A stretch of DNA of 56,199 nucleotides from Mastigamoeba balamuthi (taxonomy: Eukaryota > Evosea > Mastigamoebida > Mastigamoebidae), in contig CACRSC010000005.1 in NCBI GenBank assembly GCA_902651635.1, forward strand, positions 747,929 through 804,127, read 5' to 3'. This document shows positions 53,475 to 56,199 of this stretch, piece by piece. A program made the position numbers and the translations under genes. Every line of letters starts with the position of its first letter. Positions within the stretch are counted from its first letter, which is position 1. The notes below the pieces were generated by a model. That model saw only the letters and a program-made list of their open reading frames with translations. It was not told the origin of the DNA and did no database searches.

Positions 53475-54654
53475 TCAGGCATCCATGAGCTGCCTCAGCG
53501 AGTGGATGTGCTCGAGCAGAGCCCGCTGGACCAACAGGATCCTCTCCAGCTCCCTCGCAAGCTCCTCGCTCTGTAGGAAGCTGCTTCTTCCGCTGGCCCC
53601 AGCGAGGGGCACTGCAGGGGGCAAAGTGTTCCAAACTCGTGCTGGACCACCTGCCTTGACCCTCGTGCTCTCCGGCCAGCGATCGTCATCACACTCGGAC
53701 GAGGGCCCGTGAGGGACCTTTCCCGTTGTACCCTCAGCACCCTCGTTCTTCCTCACAGACTGCGCGCTCTTGTCTGAGTCGATGCGTTGGTCGATCCACT
53801 TGAACTGCGGCTGCTCCCGGGGCCGTTGGACATACGACGCCCGCGAGACCAGCACGAGGGGCTCAGAGACAGCAACTGCGATCGGCCCCTGCGGCCCTCT
53901 GACGGTCACCACGATCACCACGCGCCCTCCCACGTGCAGCTGCGACGAGTTGCAGTTCCTGTGCGACGCGGCAGCGCGTGGGCGTGTGGGCATGAGTGCG
54001 CACGCCAGTGCTGTTTTCCTTCTTGGGGGGCGTGAGTTTTCTAGCTTACGAGCTGCAACGGTCGAACACAAACACGCGCTCTCTCCCATCGCTGCCCGCT
54101 CTCGCCTCCTCACGCACGGGCCCGTGGATCGCGATCAACTTCTGGGGCCGAGTCCTGCAGCATCTGGCGCAGGGCGCCAGGTCTGATGACGAAATGTTGA
54201 GTGAGCCCAATTCAGGTGTTGAGGGAAAAGGGGCTGCTGGGATGGAAGAGCTCACTCTGGCCGTCCTCCTGCCCCTCGAGGCGCACGGCAGCCCCGGCGC
54301 ACGCGCCGAAGATCGCCGCAACGCCCAGCCCCTGCTCGCGCATCCAGAGCGCGTCGCATACGACGCGCATCTCGAGGGCGCAACAAACAACGATAAAAAT
54401 ACCCAAGGCAGCAACCCATGTAAGAATGGCTGTGGGCTAGAGAGCAGATTATCAGCGCGCGAAGCGCGCCGAAGAGTTGTTCAGGTTAAGGTGCGTGGAT
54501 GGAAAGCGTGCGTAGAGGAGACCAGAGAAGGACCCTGACGCTGGGGCAGGAGAGCGGGAGACAGTACCGAGAAACTTGAATAGCGAGGAATGTGAGACGA
54601 GGACACCCTGAGGGACACGGGCACAGGACCCCTTACGGGACATGCCCAGGGTAC
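53475..54654 (-). CDS. Cluster family protein, copy D
   Basis: Exons by homology: 54654-54568 (87 nt), 54370-54256 (115), 54182-54050 (133) and 53958-53475 (484). The 484-nt exon keeps phase (three nt shorter than copies A/B). The second intron has a good GTGAGC donor and the third GTAAGC. Protein features match copy A: MRVVCDALWMREQGLGVAAI, RERVFVFDRC, NCNSSQLHVGGRVVIVV, AVSEPLVLVSRASYVQRPRE, and a coiled-coil end (LARELERILLVQRALLEHI). The acceptor of the 87-nt exon reads CCAGTA instead of GCAGGTG, so the true splice site there may be shifted or lost. Confidence 0.55.
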
Positions 54655-55229
54655 TGGCGTAGTAAGCTTCCTGTGGAGATACGCTCGTGATGACATGCAG
54701 GCAGGCACCGAACCAGCAGAGCTTGCTGAAGCACGACTGCGCCGAGAAAAGATAGAAATCAGGGCAGCGGTTTTTGACGATACACGTCAAATGGGGGAAT
54801 CGAGTTTGTGGATCTGTGGCGGGCTGATTCCCTCAAGCAAGGCGAGCCTCGATCCTGCAATTCTCACAAGCAGAGGCAGTTGCTGCAAAGGACGGGATAT
54901 TCCGTTGCTGGCCAACATATTAATTGTTCACAAAACGATGTTCAACCTGCAGAGTGCGAAATAACCAGGAGCAATTTCCCTCACACCCCAGAGAGAGTCT
55001 CCTCTACAGGATTCATGTTTTTGAGAGCACAGGGCAGAGCTGCATCCAGTGCTGTATCCAACTGACGAAACCTGGTTGAGGGATGAGCACTCCTGTAACG
55101 GAAAAAGGCACCAACCGCAGAGCTACTTTGAAGGTGTGCCAAACAAGTCTGAGAAATATATCGCAGCTATTCGGTGAGCTGGGAACAATGACGCCAATGA
55201 TTGGCGGTGTTCCCATGCTACAATGCTCT
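54655..55229. other. 5' flank of copy D with cluster repeat block
   Basis: Carries the CAGGGCAGCGGTTTTTGACGATACACGTC block and the GGCGGGCTGATTCCCTCAAGC / GGCAGTTGCTGCAAAGGACGGG block (54745-54905). On the minus strand it reads LLEGISPPQIHKLDSPI before a stop. It may be a 5' exon of copy D. Confidence 0.4.
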
Positions 55230-55687
55230 CGGGGCACTGCCGACTGCTCCTGTGCCTCAGGGAGTACTGTCCCAGAACAGATCCCCGTGCACGCACTCTG
55301 TTGAGCTGGGCACTGAAGGCGCAGCATAAACTCAACATCCGCCCTTTGATATTCTCTGTCCCAGGTCCTGTGGAGGACCACGCAGCCGCACACACCATGC
55401 TTCTCGGCCTCCTCAGTATGTGCTCGAATGCCTCCCCAGGCCAGAGACACAAGTTAGAAGGCCCGCAGATGGGCTTCGTTCTGGCAGTTGTGTCTTGCGC
55501 TGTCCCAGGACCCCTCTGTGCGGCTCTGCCATAGTCTGTCCCAGGCCTCAGGCGGCCGCAGAGGAGCTGTGCGGTGCCGTATCAAGTGGCGCGTGTTGTG
55601 AATTGTGCGCAGGGTCTGCGCAATACACTTTGCTGAATGCCCTCCGTGGGCTCATGCAGAGAGGTCCCTTTCCCCCCACCTCTTGCA
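55230..55687. repeat. 3'-flank repeat of the cluster, copy 2
   Basis: Second copy of the block at 50510-50851, followed at 55600-55680 by the short pre-stop block (AATACACTTTGCTGAATGCCCTC, CAGAGAGGTCCC) seen before the stops of copies B and D. Confidence 0.6.
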
Positions 55688-56156
55688 TCAGGCGTCAATG
55701 AGCTGCCTCAGCGAGCGGATGTGCTCGAGCAGAGACCGCTGGACCAGTAGGATCCTCTCGAGCTCCCTCGCCAGCTCCTCACTCTGCACGCCGCTGCTGC
55801 CCCCGCTAGCTTCAGCCAGAGGCTCCGCAGGAGGAGTTGAGTTCCCAACTCGTGCTGGACCGCCTGGCAGGCGATCGTCGTCACACTCGGACGAGGGCTC
55901 CTGTGGGGCCATACCCGTCGTGCCAGCAGCACCCACGAGCTCGTTCGCCCACGCAGGCTGCATTTCCTTGCTCTTGTCGATGCGCTGGTCGATCCACTTG
56001 AGCTGCGGCTGCTTCCTGGGCCGCTGGACGTACGACGACCGCGAGACCAGCACGAGGGGCTCAGAGACAGCAACTGCGATCGGCCCCTGCGGCCCTCTGA
56101 CGGTCACCACGATCACCACGCGCCCTCCCACGTGCAGCCGCGACGAGTTGCAGTTC
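55688..56156 (-). CDS. Cluster family protein, copy E (last exon; rest beyond window)
   Basis: The 469-nt last exon runs from the CACAG acceptor at 56157 to the stop at 55688 and keeps the family phase. It encodes NCNSSRLHVGGRVVIVVTV, AVSEPLVLVSRSSYVQRPRK, LKWIDQRID, an acidic/Pro-rich linker (shorter and different from the other copies) and the coiled-coil end LARELERILLVQRSLLEHIR. The upstream exons lie to the right of the window. The linker is the fastest-changing part of the family. Confidence 0.6.
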
Positions 56157-56199
56157 CTGTGCGACGCGGCAGCGCGTGGGCGTGTGGGCATGTGTGCGC

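Noticed and set aside
1-56199. CRISPR arrays, bacterial operons or ribosome-binding sites
   Set aside because: No spaced identical repeats of that type; genes have spliceosomal introns and eukaryotic-type products.
1-56199. tRNA or rRNA genes
   Set aside because: Several GTTCGA-like T-loop strings (16373, 26555, 33868, 35647) were inspected, but none is flanked by a plausible cloverleaf.

Overview
This is eukaryotic nuclear DNA, most likely from a free-living protist. Genes are split by short introns (29 to about 460 nt), many with GTGCG-type donors, and GC-rich coding blocks alternate with AT-richer, transposon-littered DNA. The gene set (Raptor, a DHX-family helicase, secreted LRR and fascin-like proteins, a retroelement with reverse transcriptase and tyrosine recombinase) would fit an amoebozoan, but that placement is inference. 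The sequence is a draft assembly: it has a 428-N gap (43044-43471) and two single-N joins (38017, 50852), and near-identical blocks sit beside two of these.

Left block (1-14 kb, GC-rich). A complete eight-exon Raptor (TORC1 subunit) gene lies on the minus strand. Head-to-head with it is a four-exon SIAE-like sialate O-acetylesterase on the plus strand that lacks the family's nucleophile Ser. Next come three secreted fascin-like beta-trefoil genes on the minus strand: one broken and 5'-truncated, two intact. A single-exon macro-domain gene sits among them.

Middle block (14-27 kb, AT-richer). Three copies of an LRR surface-protein gene are present: one intact, one with a 1-nt insertion and one eroded. 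In the intact copy each repeat is its own exon with phase-2 introns. Between them is a decayed retroelement with gag-like, RT (FVDD) and tyrosine-recombinase remains. Three direct copies of a roughly 125-bp module carrying twin palindromes lie at its edges and around an adjacent small spliced cassette.

27-36 kb. The intact LRR gene is divergent from a 1320-residue secreted mosaic protein: a Cys-rich region, a Cry-toxin-like helical domain, and eight PAN/apple-like repeats. Convergent to that is a type II membrane GT61 glycosyltransferase, followed by a fourth fascin-like gene.

36-43 kb. A DEVH-box DHX57/DHX29-like helicase is on the minus strand with its N-terminus lost in the N gap. Its 3' end and an adjacent LRR relic are repeated as a 1.7-kb tandem block across a single N, probably unmerged haplotypes.

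43-56 kb. A cluster of at least five copies of an unrecognised gene family is on the minus strand, plus scattered relics. Aligning the copies gives a phase-consistent exon model: exons stay nearly identical while introns diverge. The product is beta-rich with a C-terminal coiled coil and may be an immunoglobulin-fold DNA-binding protein; that is a hypothesis.
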